A stretch of DNA of 64,000 nucleotides from NCBI RefSeq assembly GCF_000699445.3, contig NC_067196.1:4030001-4094000 (forward strand). The letters are read 5' to 3'. The stretch comes from Schistosoma haematobium (lineage: Eukaryota > Platyhelminthes > Trematoda > Strigeidida > Schistosomatidae). The notes under the pieces were generated by a model that worked only from the letters and a program-made list of their open reading frames with translations, had not been told where the DNA came from and searched no databases. This document shows, one piece after another, positions 35,401 through 42,289 of this stretch (position 1 is the first letter of the stretch; each line of letters starts with the position of its first letter). Both the position numbers and the translations under genes were made by a program.

Positions 35401-35812
35401 TGATGATACTTTAATTCTTCTTGAAAATAATATATCAATCATTGGAGAGAATCATTCTAATATTGATTATGAAAAGAATAAAACTGATAATGATCAAGAA
35501 TTCTCAGAAATTGATGATGAAACAAGAACATTTACTGAAGCATATGATCTTTTTTCTTCTTCAAATACTACTGAAAGAGAAGAAGGAAGATTAATGGATT
35601 ATGAATTACATAACTTCAATGAGTCAAATGATCTACATGAAATTTTGGAACATATAACCTCTGATGATGTGGATCATAGAATATCTGAACAAAATAATCA
35701 GTCTCCTACATTGGTTACTGACGAAAGATTGTTGAATATAACTAATGAATTACAATTAAACAGTAAACAAGAGAATATCACAACTGATTCAATGGATAAT
35801 GTTGAACAATAA
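17307..35812 (+). CDS. Secreted micro-exon-type gene, nine coding exons, 391 aa
   Basis: Joined exons are 17307-17416, 19562-19624, 21984-22061, 23965-24042, 25050-25127, 26392-26461, 30478-30656, 33222-33250 and 35322-35812. Lengths are 110, 63, 78, 78, 78, 70, 179, 29 and 491 nt. The sum is 1176 nt, an open frame of 391 codons ending in TAA. Each border has AG before and GTAAG or GTATG after, and phase is kept at all junctions. The start [16 protein letters not shown] is a signal peptide with likely cleavage near residues 20-22. The mature protein has no cysteine, is acidic, has more than a dozen N-x-S/T sequons and an Asn run after exon 8. Small symmetric exons behind a signal-peptide exon are the hallmark of schistosome micro-exon genes, whose products are secreted by gland or tegument cells; assignment to that class is inference. 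I recognise no catalytic domain. More symmetric micro-exons could hide in the introns. Confidence 0.8.
17570..17935 (-). repeat. SINE-B fold-back copy in intron 1
   Basis: Reverse copy from 17570 to about 17822, then a forward hammerhead end (ACTAGGACGAAAAGGCCGTC) to 17935. It lies about 150 bases after exon 1 of the MEG-like gene. Confidence 0.65.
17975..18215 (+). repeat. Family E repeat ending in a palindromic hairpin
   Basis: Pyrimidine-rich body (TTCTCTGTTCTCATTCTCTT) ending in TACTACTTATATC-GACA-GATATAAGTAGTA, a 13-bp inverted repeat around 18170-18205. Confidence 0.65.
18216..18657. other. Intron 1 spacer
   Basis: AT-rich intronic sequence between family E and family C. Nothing recognised. 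Confidence 0.4.
18658..19045 (-). repeat. Family C dispersed repeat
   Basis: Reverse copy related to 35995-36515 (GGCTGAGATCGGTGTTCTGG, CTGCTCGTACAGGTTTATAC, AAGGGCATAACAATTTGTG). The outer ends carry GTTATAAC-like bases that recur at both ends of other copies. Confidence 0.6.
19090..19420 (-). repeat. Sm-alpha fold-back copy in intron 1
   Basis: A reverse body to GGAATCCAGGA (19256) is followed by a forward tRNA-like box B (GGCTCGAGTCCCAG) and forward hammerhead end to about 19400. The outer ends (GGCAAAGATGGATAG and its complement) are inverted repeats. The core is mutated (GGGGCGTC). Confidence 0.65.
19562..19624 (+). CDS. MEG-like gene exon 2 (63 nt, symmetric)
   Basis: The acceptor is ATTTAACTTAG and the donor is GTAAGT. 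It is a phase 2-2 exon, so it can be skipped without a frameshift. It encodes about 21 residues including the sequon NST and a Thr/Val/Pro-rich start. It sits between Sm-alpha at 19.1-19.4 kb and family C at 19.7 kb. Confidence 0.78.
19690..20250. repeat. Family C fold-back copy
   Basis: A forward copy (19710-20065) is followed by a reverse copy (20065-20250). Outer ends are GTTATAACCCGTGGATTTG and its inverted relative ending GCCATAAGTTATAAC. Confidence 0.65.
20265..20355 (+). repeat. Family F 3' end fragment
   Basis: CACACAAATCGAATGATTTATG..., GTGCCTCCTTGC and TTTAAATAAGTAAATA match the 3' ends of the longer copies. Confidence 0.6.
20440..20700 (-). repeat. Family D dispersed repeat
   Basis: Reverse copy of the unit at 53.7 and 58.8 kb. 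It shares TTTCGCGCCAAAATCCAAGA (reverse) and CAAATGGATGAGTGG. Confidence 0.6.
20797..21345 (+). repeat. Family C copy
   Basis: From ATTGTTATGACCTTGGGT to ACTCGGACATAACAA. The first and last bases form a short inverted repeat (TTGTTATG/CATAACAA). It has the shared CATAAAATAGGAAATAATAT block. Confidence 0.6.
21520..21815 (-). repeat. Sm-alpha fold-back copy in intron 2
   Basis: Reverse hammerhead and tRNA-like part (GACTTGAATCCAGTACC, then TTATCTACTTAGCTA) to about 21705. It then switches to the forward body (GGCAATATCAAGGTAGTCCG to CAATACCAAGTGAAT). It ends about 170 bases before exon 3. Confidence 0.7.
21541..21593 (-). ncRNA. Hammerhead ribozyme, Sm-alpha type, intact core
   Basis: On the minus strand: ATCCAG/CTGGAT stem I, CTGACGAG, GTCC/GGAC stem II with loop CAAATA, GAAAC, and GTC in CGCACGTC. 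Confidence 0.75.
21984..22061 (+). CDS. MEG-like gene exon 3 (78 nt, symmetric)
   Basis: The acceptor is GATTTGTAG and the donor is GTAAGT. It is phase 2-2 and encodes 26 residues with a charged ERE-ER patch followed by two sequons (NIS, NLS). It has the same length as exons 4 and 5. Confidence 0.78.
22080..22589. other. Intron 3 spacer
   Basis: Mostly unique AT-rich DNA. 22205-22300 has a faint resemblance to a decayed reverse SINE-B end (TATCATTGAAAACTAGGGAG). Confidence 0.35.
22590..23010 (+). mobile_element. Internally deleted RTE copy (5' end joined to 3' end)
   Basis: It carries the leader, then an endonuclease start ([20 protein letters not shown] to AAEMN). It jumps to the extreme C-terminus ([15 protein letters not shown]) and the tail with TAAG repeats. 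The deletion point follows AAATGAA, a short sequence also present before the 3' part, which suggests a microhomology deletion. Confidence 0.7.
23011..23964. other. Intron 3 spacer
   Basis: No element identified. An 89-codon frame at 22957-23226 is the run-on from the RTE tail. Confidence 0.4.
23965..24042 (+). CDS. MEG-like gene exon 4 (78 nt, symmetric)
   Basis: The acceptor is CATTTTTAAG and the donor is GTAAGT. It is phase 2-2 and encodes a module starting [13 protein letters not shown] with the sequon NFT. Both its length and its first half resemble exon 5, as do the last bases of the preceding intron, so the two probably arose by exon duplication. Confidence 0.8.
24065..24350 (+). repeat. 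SINE-B with terminal inverted repeats
   Basis: It begins GATTGAGATCATGAACCGAT and ends with the reverse complement (AATCAATTCATGATCTCAAT). In between are box A, box B (GGTTCAAATCCC) and a hammerhead whose core is mutated (TTGAGAA). Confidence 0.7.
24695..24970 (+). repeat. Family E copy in intron 4
   Basis: Same body and the terminal ACTACTTATATC...GATATAAGTAG hairpin. It ends 80 bases before exon 5. Confidence 0.65.
25050..25127 (+). CDS. MEG-like gene exon 5 (78 nt, symmetric)
   Basis: The acceptor is CATTTTAAG and the donor is GTAAGT. It is phase 2-2. It starts [12 protein letters not shown], which aligns with the start of exon 4 with one residue offset. The Trp at this position is one of only two in the protein, the other being in exon 7. 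Confidence 0.8.
25250..26355. repeat. Family F inverted pair with an LTR-like insert
   Basis: A reverse F copy (25250-25423 and 25823-25915) is followed by a forward F copy (25916-26355, TAAATAAA tail). The reverse copy is interrupted at 25425-25822. The forward tail ends about 40 bases before exon 6. Confidence 0.65.
25425..25822. mobile_element. Insertion with 6-bp target duplication, solo-LTR-like
   Basis: About 398 bp flanked by CTAATT at 25419-25424 and 25823-25828, splitting a family F copy. It ends TATCATCCCCGACA, as many Gypsy-type LTRs do, but does not begin with TG. It contains three ~40-bp units of the type TTAATCGATAAGTTCGTCAA. Confidence 0.5.
26392..26461 (+). CDS. MEG-like gene exon 6 (70 nt)
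   Basis: The acceptor is TTTTCTTGTAG and the donor is CT|GTAAGT. It enters in phase 2 and leaves in phase 0, so it is the asymmetric link between the micro-exon array and the larger 3' exons. It encodes an acidic stretch with the sequon NVT and ends in KTEVP. Confidence 0.78.
26570..26985 (-). repeat. SINE-B, near full length with forward end added
   Basis: Reverse copy with hammerhead, tRNA-like part and full left body to about 26930. A short forward end (AGTGGTCTAGTTTCAACTGA) follows, which completes an inverted-repeat structure. Confidence 0.65.
27310..28345 (-). pseudogene. RTE fragment interrupted by an SR3-like insertion
   Basis: Minus-strand RTE RT C-terminal sequence occupies 27310-27958 and continues at 28201-28345, where the FADD-side box lies ([16 protein letters not shown]). 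A separate plus-strand insert (27959-28200) splits it. Confidence 0.7.
27959..28200 (+). mobile_element. 5'-truncated SR3-like retroelement 3' end with (TGAC)n tail
   Basis: The sequence matches the 3' end of the element at 56320-57315, from the Thr-rich tail to TTGTAGCTGACTGACTG, followed by a short (TGAC)n tail. The 12-base stretch CTTTTCCTTTGT occurs on both sides (27947-27958 and 28201-28212) and is a target-site duplication. Confidence 0.8.
28346..29064. other. Intron 6 spacer
   Basis: AT-rich DNA without a recognised element. A further spacer lies at 29411-29764. Confidence 0.4.
29065..29185 (-). repeat. SINE-B, truncated after the hammerhead
   Basis: Only the hammerhead end and the first bases of the tRNA arm (CACCCCGCGGGATTTC) remain. 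The ribozyme itself is intact and is listed separately. Confidence 0.7.
29114..29159 (-). ncRNA. Hammerhead ribozyme, SINE-B type, intact core
   Basis: On the minus strand stem I is GCACTG/CAGTGC, the core is CTGAGGAG, stem II is GTCC/GGAC with a short loop, then GAAAC. Stem III is ACG/CGT with a two-base loop, and the cleavage triplet is GTC. All conserved hammerhead positions (CUGANGA and GAAA) are met. This is the best-preserved copy of the family here. Confidence 0.75.
29283..29410 (+). repeat. Family D fragment
   Basis: GCAATTTATGGAAGAACTAA..., AACAGGTCTCGGATTTC and ATTTTAGCTAATGTCAG match the 5' part of the unit. Confidence 0.5.
29765..30110 (+). repeat. Family F copy
   Basis: Same body as at 17 kb (AAAACGAATATTCGGTGC, AAATGGCGTATGAAG). 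The 3' tail is cut where SINE-B begins. Confidence 0.6.
30135..30400 (-). repeat. SINE-B copy just upstream of exon 7
   Basis: Reverse copy: TTGAGATCACAAACTGATTG end, degraded hammerhead, box B (GATTCGAACCCAGG), box A (ACCTCTAGACCATTGAG). It ends about 80 bases before exon 7 of the MEG-like gene. Confidence 0.65.
30478..30656 (+). CDS. MEG-like gene exon 7 (179 nt)
   Basis: The acceptor is a CTT-repeat pyrimidine tract ending in CAG, and the donor is GG|GTATGT. It encodes a Leu-rich, probably helical segment ([16 protein letters not shown]), then an aromatic segment around [10 protein letters not shown], a Gly-Ser turn and the sequon NHT. This is the least low-complexity part of the protein and the best probe for homologues. 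Confidence 0.82.
30815..31085 (-). repeat. Sm-alpha fold-back copy in intron 7
   Basis: Reverse hammerhead (core C3 changed, TTGACGAG) and box B (GACTCGAACCC), then forward ACTGCTAGCTATTATCCATC and body to CCAAGTGAAT. Confidence 0.65.
31377..31455. repeat. Perfect inverted repeat: 36-bp arms, 7-nt loop
   Basis: 31377-31412 is exactly complementary to 31420-31455 (arm begins ATTAGATGGTGG, ends GAAACCC), with GAGTCCA as loop. A second inverted pair, GGTTGGTGACCA (about 31257) and TGGTCACCAACC (about 31331), lies just outside. It sits in intron 7 of the MEG-like gene. Confidence 0.85.
31640..31905 (+). repeat. Family E copy in intron 7
   Basis: Same body. The hairpin has one arm mutated (CGACATCAGTAGCA). 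Confidence 0.6.
32070..32365 (+). repeat. SINE-B fold-back copy
   Basis: A reverse hammerhead end (32075-32158) joins directly to a forward copy from box A (GATCTGGAGGTTGAAC) through an intact-looking forward hammerhead. Arms flanking the centre are near-perfect inverted repeats. Confidence 0.7.
32235..32282 (+). ncRNA. Hammerhead ribozyme, SINE-B type
   Basis: AGCACTG/CAGTGCT gives a seven-pair stem I, the core is CTGAGGAG, stem II is five pairs with one wobble, then GAAAC and GTC. Stem III is weak. Confidence 0.65.
32560..32830 (+). repeat. Dispersed repeat with small ORF
   Basis: It shares AGGAATGAACATTATTCA, CTAATTGGCGATCA and TTGTACAAGTTACAAAAGAG with 42880-43130 in the opposite orientation. 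It includes a 62-codon frame ([20 protein letters not shown]) that is probably incidental. Confidence 0.5.
32893..33160 (-). repeat. SINE-B fold-back copy near exon 8
   Basis: A reverse copy (hammerhead end and box B) up to about 33025 is joined to a forward hammerhead end (TGCTGACGAGTCCC...) to 33160. It ends about 60 bases before the 29-nt exon 8. Confidence 0.7.
33022..33070 (+). ncRNA. Hammerhead ribozyme, SINE-B type, altered stem I
   Basis: Core CTGACGAG, stem II GTCC/GGAC, GAAAC and GTC are intact. Stem I is imperfect because the 3' strand reads CATTGCCC. Confidence 0.55.
33222..33250 (+). CDS. MEG-like gene exon 8 (29 nt micro-exon)
   Basis: This is a 29-base exon between ATTTTTTTCAG and GTATGT. 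It restores phase from 2 to 1 and encodes about ten residues (FAEEIASNK). Its only support is consensus borders and the phase match to exons 7 and 9. Confidence 0.7.
33327..33650 (-). CDS. Unrecognised ORF or retrocopy inside intron 8, 108 aa
   Basis: This minus-strand frame is clearly more GC-rich than the intron around it. Its composition looks like real coding sequence ([20 protein letters not shown], then [16 protein letters not shown], then [20 protein letters not shown]). The first seven codons contain a TTTTTAG that could be a splice acceptor just before SPEPHMRY, so it may be a terminal exon or an intron-less fragment. It lies antisense between exons 8 and 9 of the MEG-like gene. I cannot name the family. 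It could be a processed pseudogene fragment or a nested antisense exon. Confidence 0.4.
33990..34440 (-). pseudogene. Penelope-like element endonuclease and tail fragment
   Basis: The minus strand reads [20 protein letters not shown], then [17 protein letters not shown]. That fits the C-terminal GIY-YIG endonuclease part of Penelope-like elements (H..FDW....L.....RE.LE). It is followed, after a frameshift, by [12 protein letters not shown] and [18 protein letters not shown]. Degenerate. Confidence 0.5.
34630..34940 (+). pseudogene. Penelope-like C-terminal tail, inverted relative to 34.2 kb copy
   Basis: A 136-codon plus-strand frame contains [39 protein letters not shown] and [17 protein letters not shown], colinear with the minus-strand copy at 33990-34300. 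It ends in SIYLLQCNI and a stop. The first part of the frame is not related. Confidence 0.5.
35190..35265 (-). repeat. Sm-alpha hammerhead fragment just before exon 9
   Basis: CGTTTCGTTCTATTTGGAAC and CTCGCCAG resemble the reverse Sm-alpha ribozyme end. It is decayed and lies within 130 bases upstream of the exon 9 acceptor. Confidence 0.55.
35322..35812 (+). CDS. MEG-like gene exon 9: Asn-rich acidic C-terminal tail
   Basis: The acceptor is TTTGTATTTCATATTCAAG. The frame runs 163 codons to TAA at 35810-35812. It opens [17 protein letters not shown], where the AAC repeat encodes an Asn run. It continues as an acidic Ser/Thr/Asn-rich tail with many sequons (NIS, NHS, NKT, NTT, NES, NQS, NIT twice), no cysteine and no membrane segment in this frame. 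The frame is closed upstream of the acceptor, which supports the exon start. Confidence 0.8.
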
Positions 35813-35994
35813 CGTACAAAACTAAAAGATAATCAATCAATGAAAGTTTAGAAGATCGGGTAAACAAATTATCCCTGTCAATATTAAGTGTATTCAATAT
35901 TATTAGTTATCACTATGGCTTATTGATTTATGATTACCTCTCTTATTCATGTTGTTACTTTCATTAAGTTGTCATACAGTGTATCTTGTTGTCA

Positions 35995-36516
35995 CATTGT
36001 TATAACTTGTGGATTTGTGATCCTATTGATTTATAATGTAATGATACTGCCAATTAGAGAACAGTAATTTATCGACCGGATCAGTAACGTATAAAAACCC
36101 GTATGAGCAGTTTAGAGTCTCATCGGTCTTGTTCCCTCCTAAACACACCCGTTAAGTTCAGAACACAAATCTCAGTCTCTGTGATATGAATCATCTATTT
36201 CAAACATACTGGGTTTATATACACCAACCAAATAGACTATATCATGCCATAAAATAGGAAACAACATTTGTACAAGATTTAGCCAAAAGTGGCTATGAAT
36301 GTGAGAGATTGTAATTGGTATACTGGGCATAACTCAAGAATGGTAAATCATATAATAATAGTTTATAGGTCAAAATAAAGCTTGTAATTAGAGGAAAACG
36401 AACATGAGTAGTTTAGTTACTTAACAACTATACAATAAAAATATACGTATGGTATTATACCAGAAATAGATTCAGACAGTTACCATTCATTATTCTCATC
36501 GGGATATAACACACGT
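35995..36516 (+). repeat. Family C copy downstream of the MEG-like gene
   Basis: From TTGTTATAACTTGTGGATTT to GGGATATAACAC. It begins about 180 bases after the stop codon. An AATAAA-like AAAATAAAG at 36370 lies inside it, so it could supply a polyadenylation signal. Confidence 0.6.
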
Positions 36517-36604
36517 AATAGATACAACTTCATGTTCTCAACTCAAACACGTATTTAGTTATTTATCTGAGCTAACAGTGTAGAATAGTGACTTTGCTAC
36601 ATGT

Positions 36605-37085
36605 ATATGTCAGAAGGGGTTTTGTGGATGTTATAGTAATTCCAATAGTTGAAATCATGAGTCAGTTGATGTTAAACTGTCATTCGAGTGACACATCCAC
36701 CATTGTCATTGGTGAGTTACTATCTCACAACAGGCCTGGTTGAACTCCACCGGTCGCTACTTCTCACTAGAACTCCAGGAAATACCTCTTGAAACCAATC
36801 ATTGGTGAGCATATGTTGATTCATATCAGAAGGGGTTTTTGTGGATATTATAGTAACTTCAATAGTTGAAATCATGAGTCACTTGAAGCTAGACCACCAA
36901 GGGATACCTGGAAGCACTGGACGGCTGTTTCGTCCTCTTGTGGGACTCGTCAGCAGTGGGCATCCACGATCATGCACACGGGACTTGAACTCAAGACTTT
37001 CGATCTCGCACGCGAACGTTTAACCTCTATATCACTAAGCTTGCATCCAATGGCTCACTTATTAACTATAATCTCCACAAACCCC
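36605..37085 (-). repeat. SINE-B partial dimer
   Basis: One reverse 3' end and left body (36605-36830) is followed by a second reverse copy (36830-37060) that includes an intact hammerhead and tRNA part. This gives a head-to-tail arrangement. Confidence 0.65.
36914..36959 (-). ncRNA. Hammerhead ribozyme, SINE-B type, intact core
   Basis: On the minus strand CACTG/CAGTG forms stem I, the core is CTGACGAG, stem II is GTCC/GGAC, then GAAAC and a GTC cleavage site. Stem III is only two pairs (AC/GT). Confidence 0.7.
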
Positions 37086-38849
37086 CCATTTCGATAATAT
37101 AGAAATTGTTAATTAAAAAAAAACTGAATCCAGGACATTCTATGTTTGTGTTTTATTCTCATTCTGTTTTTTATTCACTTTTTCAGATTTACAAACAATC
37201 AATTAACTAATTTCTATTCTAGATAGAATACAACTCATTTGGTAATACTGATTTATCATACAATAATATACTACTTATATTACTACTATCCAATACTACT
37301 ATTGGTTATCTCTTTAAAACCTCAATTTATTAGTGAAATAAATAATGATTCTTAAATCAATGTAAAAATGATCTATTAAATGTTAGTTGATCTGTAAGAG
37401 CTTTCTGTTACCTCCTTGATCTGTCTACCCTGTTTTTGTGCAGAGGATAACTTGTCTAATCTGGGTTAAGACGTTGACGCAATAGGCTGATGGCTTAACC
37501 TTGAGGCTTATATGCGTGAGTTCGAAGTGAGACCAATGGCTTGGGATAAAGAGAAGAAAACTAGTCTATCACCTGATTGGCTGAAAAGCATACGAGTGAG
37601 AGAAGACAAGTCAACTGGAACAGTACACGATTTATTTCCAATTCCGATCCGCTCCCTGATTCAGAATAATGTAAAAAGTTACATGAATATATAAATGACC
37701 AACCAGACCAAAACACTCAAACAATTAGGAAAATACAATTATGTCCAAAGCTGGGAATCAGAATAGAAAATAGAGTACAAAAGATTACGTTTAAATTACA
37801 ATAGCTTTGATACAGAAAATCTTATGGCAGTGAATCATGCATCAAACGAAAACTTAGAAAGCTTAGAATAGACGAGGGACAAAAATAAATGTTACCATTT
37901 TACAAGCTTTGAATTAAATGAAACAACATCCCTCAAAAATAGCTACCATAGTTTGTCAATGTTTCTTGTTTTCTCTGTTCACATCACTTTCTTTTTCACA
38001 ATGAATGAGTTAGGAACTAATTGGCTAGATTAGTTTGGTAATTCATGGGAGTTATTGAAGTTAAGATTGTTGTGTAGCTATTTTGTTCATGTTTGAAAAT
38101 TATATAAACCTAATGTTGATGCAAGACATTACAGAGTACTGAAGTCAAAAAGTCTGGTTTATACTTTGAACACTATGTCCTGTTATTTATTGGATTATTG
38201 AACATTGAGGTGGGTCACACCGACAATAACAAACACTCCCATAAAACCATCTGTTAGGTCTACAGAAGCGTCCAAGTCGCCCAATTCAAATAAGCACAAA
38301 ACTGAAGTTCACAAAACAACAATTTGTGCGTATTTCAATTGCATGACTTTGACGCTTTGATAAACCTAATACTTCTCAATTTGTGATGTGTCTGCGGCGT
38401 TTAACGCTTCGTTTTGTATAAAATAAAAAGGGCTTTGATAGTGTAAAAGACAGCTGATAGCTGTGTCTAAACTTGATAACAGATTTCAACAAGCTAAACC
38501 CGAACCAAGAACAAACAATATGGAAGCCATTTCATTCAAACGAAAAAGTTAATCGAAAATGCACAAAATTGAGGACAACTACTACAGTGATTCAGATAAA
38601 GTAATTAAAATGATGAGTACAATAAACGTCATAAGTATATGTAAATATTTCAGAATATTACACGACAACTTGCATTACAACATAAATGTAAAACGATTGC
38701 TGGGAATACAACTATTTACTGAATATAAATAAGTAGTATAAAACAATATGCAAAAGAACTGAAGTGAAGTGAATAGGGGTAGGGAATGTTAAACAGACTT
38801 GACATCATCTTTGTATCAATCTACAAAGTTAAACAAATAAGCTCTCTAT
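37086..38849. other. No feature recognised downstream of the MEG-like gene
   Basis: 37186-37230 has an acceptor-like TTCACTTTTTCAG with no matching donor. 37440-37690 is GC-richer, with a 60-codon frame (MREFEVRPMAWDKEKKTSLS) of unknown origin. The rest is AT-rich. Confidence 0.35.
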
Positions 38850-39015
38850 AGATTACGGTTTACTACTAACCTATTAAAATTAATTTAAGTAGTCTCACTT
38901 AGATAATTTCGCATGTGTGGAGATTTGATGAGTAGCAGATTTATATGACTTCTGGACGAATTTGCAACATGTATAAATGAAACATCACTTTAACACAGAA
39001 TGACTCATTGAATCC
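38850..39015 (+). repeat. 160-bp repeat, first copy
   Basis: It shares TAATTTCGCATGTGTGGAGA and TTCTGGACGAATTTGCAACA with 43205-43365. It continues without a gap into SINE-B at GAATCCC. Confidence 0.6.
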
Positions 39016-39165
39016 CGTGGGCGGGATCGTAGATGCGTACTTCTGAGGAGTCCTGTACTAGAATGAAACAGCTGTCCAATGCTTCCAGGTTTTCCATGGT
39101 GGTCTAGCTTTAATTGACTCGTGAATTCAACCACTTAATTACTCAAATCTACACAAAATCCCCTT
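39010..39165 (+). repeat. SINE-B, 5'-truncated at box B
   Basis: It starts at GAATCCCG, fused to the 160-bp repeat that precedes it. The hammerhead keeps CTGAGGAG but has TGAAAC and an altered cleavage side (CAGCTGTCC). Confidence 0.65.
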
Positions 39166-39879
39166 CTCATAATAATCATCCTGAAACCTTATACCCCTTC
39201 AGTGAAAAGACTGCTAACGGATGAATTTTAAGACTCTTTTTTTCTCTCAAGTATACCACGTCCATACATTAATAAAACTAGTCACATTTTATCAGATCCA
39301 GGATTCACAACCCAGAATAGAGAACTACACTTTATTCAATACGATGACAAACAGTCACACTCAGGGAATTCGGAGTAGAAATCAGTGACAGAATGAGAAA
39401 TCACCCGTTTAATAATCTATAGGCTGTGGCTATTTGTTCATACTCAACGACCAACCATATTTTAATTCTATCATCATATAGATGCACTATTTGAAAAGAC
39501 GTGATTAATACATTGTTACAAAACTCTTAATCATATGAAAGATATAATGTAAACGAAATACCTAATCAAAAGTGATACCATTTAGGAATACAGCATTGTT
39601 ATCTAAGCACATAACGTAATAGTTATCAGTCATGTAAGCACACTTGTTTGATGCATAAAAGATAGGGCTATAATATCATAGGCGTTTAAAACTGATGGAT
39701 AACGTAAATAAGGTAGAAGTTAGGATTCAGTATCTTCCTAATAGGAGGATGGTGGCGTCATGTTTACACATGAATAGTGAAGTGAATAGATATTCCAATA
39801 CTTTCATAATAAACATATGAACATCTACTAAGAGAAGGAAGGAAATAAAAATCAGGATTGCGAAAAAATAATTAGTTAG
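39166..39879. other. No feature recognised
   Basis: AT-rich sequence with no long frame or repeat match. Confidence 0.4.
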
Positions 39880-40122
39880 TTAGCTATATAATATACCCTT
39901 GTGGGCCAGGGTAATTTTATATTGGTTTTCAGGAGAACCAGACACCATCCAGACTTTCATGTGACAACCCGAAAAGTACGGCTCAATCCCGTTTCCAGGA
40001 GAACCATAAACCGTATAGTCTTTAACGCTACAATCTGAATAGTACAGCTCAATCCTGTAGCGAAACCACATAGGTACCAAGCACCCTGGTGGACCATTCG
40101 CAACATTCATATACACATTCAC
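39880..40122 (-). CDS. ORF with two ~22-residue repeats
   Basis: On the minus strand an 80-codon frame contains two related modules. One is YRIELYYSDCSVKDYTVYGS and the next is GIEPYFSGCHMKVWMVSGS, so the DNA is a ~66-bp tandem repeat of two units that keeps its frame. No family is recognised. It may be a remnant of a repeat-rich gene or a minisatellite that happens to be open. Confidence 0.25.
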   Translation of the reverse strand: MNVYMNVANGPPGCLVPMWFRYRIELYYSDCSVKDYTVYGSPGNGIEPYFSGCHMKVWMVSGSPENQYKITLAHKGILYS

Positions 40123-40984
40123 GTCACATGTCTAGTTATTCTGATCAATGATCGCGTGAATCAATTATGCACAGCACGAACAGGCCAAAGTTGACCTATT
40201 CCGCTCAAACGAAAGTCAGAATCATTAATGTTAGCAATGACAACATGCCTCACAATGGCCCTTGAGAACACTGAAAGGGAATCATCAGTATAAATGAAAC
40301 TGATTAACCAGCAAACCAATTTTGTGCATAAACAGTCATAGAAACTTGCTAAAGTAATGCCAAACTATCCACAATATCAATGGTGAACCTCTAGTCTTAT
40401 ATGAGACCTTCAGATCTACATAACAATATAGCTTATACTGCATACAACGCATATGTAGGGTAGTAAACGCAATAGATCAGCCTGAAGCGTTAGGGCTTAT
40501 ATAACGCTTAAAACCCATTGTCTGGTGTCGGAATACTATTACTAGACCACCAAGATCATTTTGATCGCATTAGCGAAAATTTCATTTTTCCTACTTTTCA
40601 GACCCTGCCTGAGTTAGGGGTAGTATCCCTGGAAAAATAATAAAAACCAATGGTAATTGATCAGTCAGAGAACATGCGTTCTATTATTTCATAAATAAAT
40701 GATTGAGATCAAACTTTTATTTTAGGTAATCAACTATTCTATATATACCCTTACAACAATGAAAGGGATTGTAAAGCTAGAATGGAATCTAAGATTAATT
40801 AGAAATAATATAAGTGATTTGTGAGGTTGTGATCAAGTCAAAGGATAAAATACCAACATCACGGTAAGCCTAACAAGTAAACTTAGTTGTAATAATGATC
40901 AGACATTTGAAATTCCGATAATTTAATTAGTGGAGTGAAATAAAACCTCTGATCTAAGCATTTATTAGGCCAGTATTAGAAGTG
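40123..40984. other. No feature recognised
   Basis: Mixed-composition DNA after the 66-bp repeat unit. No element or frame. Confidence 0.35.
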
Positions 40985-41390
40985 AAGAAATCCATCTGTA
41001 GCTCTTCTAGGTTTACTGCCGGTCTCAAGCCCGGGTAAAAGTGAAGGGCTACGCATGGGGTCAGCAACTGCATCCAGTAGAAAGCATCATTGTTAAAAAA
41101 GAGATAACGAGAATAAAAAAACAACCATTTAAACTCTGAACTTCGAGTTGAACGATACACATACAAAAGAATTATGACGCCTCATGATGAAAGCCAAGAT
41201 TCTTCGGAAGTAACAAGGACGATGCCCCTTCTAACAACCAGAGTAACAATTAATATAGGCACATGGAATGTCCAGGTAATGTGCGGTATCACGAGAACCA
41301 ATCACATAGCTGCGGAAATGAAGAGACACAACTTGACGGTTCTTGGGATCAATGAAAATCAAGCTGGACGGAAAAGGATAGCAAAGATGG
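40985..41390 (+). pseudogene. RTE 5' leader and endonuclease start
   Basis: The frame MTPHDESQDSSEVTRTMPLL continues to INIGTWNVQVM, AAEMKRHNLTVLGINENQAG. This is the N-terminal apurinic-type endonuclease domain of RTE elements (TWN motif and the SETH-like box, here INEN). It is cut by a reverse Sm-alpha copy at about 41388. Confidence 0.7.
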
Positions 41391-41650
41391 GTGGTGGCTA
41401 GCAGTGGAATCCAGGACGCAGGTTCCGCCCTGTTCTGGACTCGTCAGCTGGACGTACCTGCATGAGTTGATGTTTGCTCTGGGACTCGAACTCAGTACCA
41501 TTCGCTCCCAACGACCACCGAGTTTTCAACTAGCTACTAAATGCTAGTAAACACTAGATCGTGCAACGGACTGAAGTGTAAATTCATTTTGTATTGTTTC
41601 TTTGAATTTTCCGATTGATGTCTAGAACTATAATTTATCAATCATCATAG
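41388..41650 (-). repeat. Sm-alpha copy splitting an RTE endonuclease
   Basis: Reverse hammerhead end, box B (GACTCGAACTCAGTACC), partial box A and body. The ribozyme core has GGAAC in place of GAAAC. Confidence 0.65.
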
Positions 41651-42289
41651 TTTCTCACGGACGCTCACAGGTCAAGTTTTATGTGAATTCTATCAACCTC
41701 AATCAACAACATTTACACGTTGAACATAACAGCTAATTAGACACCGGTATTCACCATCACTAACGTTGGATTGTCTATATTAGTGTGTGTGCTCAGATTC
41801 CAGTTAAAGCGGCAGATAAAAGCTCAGCTTTACAATTGGTTAAGAAATTTCATCAATACAGTCACAATGAATCCACTGAAAGTGTTTATCTATCTGATTA
41901 ACTGTTTTGAATAATCCAAATGCACAAGACGTTTACATTTACATTTGTTGTTATTTGTCATCAGTATTACAAACACCAATTCTGTGTCAGTGTCAAACAG
42001 TGTTCGGGTTATAAGTTCAAAACCGGTGCTAAAGTTGATGATTACAGATGTTGAACAATGAAGCATCATATTTATCATTATCATTGTTCATACTGTTAGT
42101 TGACTACAGGGATCAACATCAAACAACCATCTAAAGAGATAATCGATTTCCTCTGCTTTAAAATTAAGGAAGGATTTAAGGATTAAGCTTCTAGAAGATA
42201 AACCTAATCGATTTGTATCGGGAGTGTTCCACGGTTTGGATATTGATGATATAAATACTGGCTTGACAGAAATGTTTTGATTTGTTGCA
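41651..42289. other. Spacer within the broken RTE
   Basis: Unassigned sequence between the Sm-alpha copy and the RTE palm fragment, possibly decayed RTE. Confidence 0.35.

Noticed and set aside
37186..37230. Extra 3' exon of the MEG-like gene after TTCACTTTTTCAG
   Set aside because: Exon 9 already ends in a stop, there is no donor within the 3' region to join to it, and no frame is kept.
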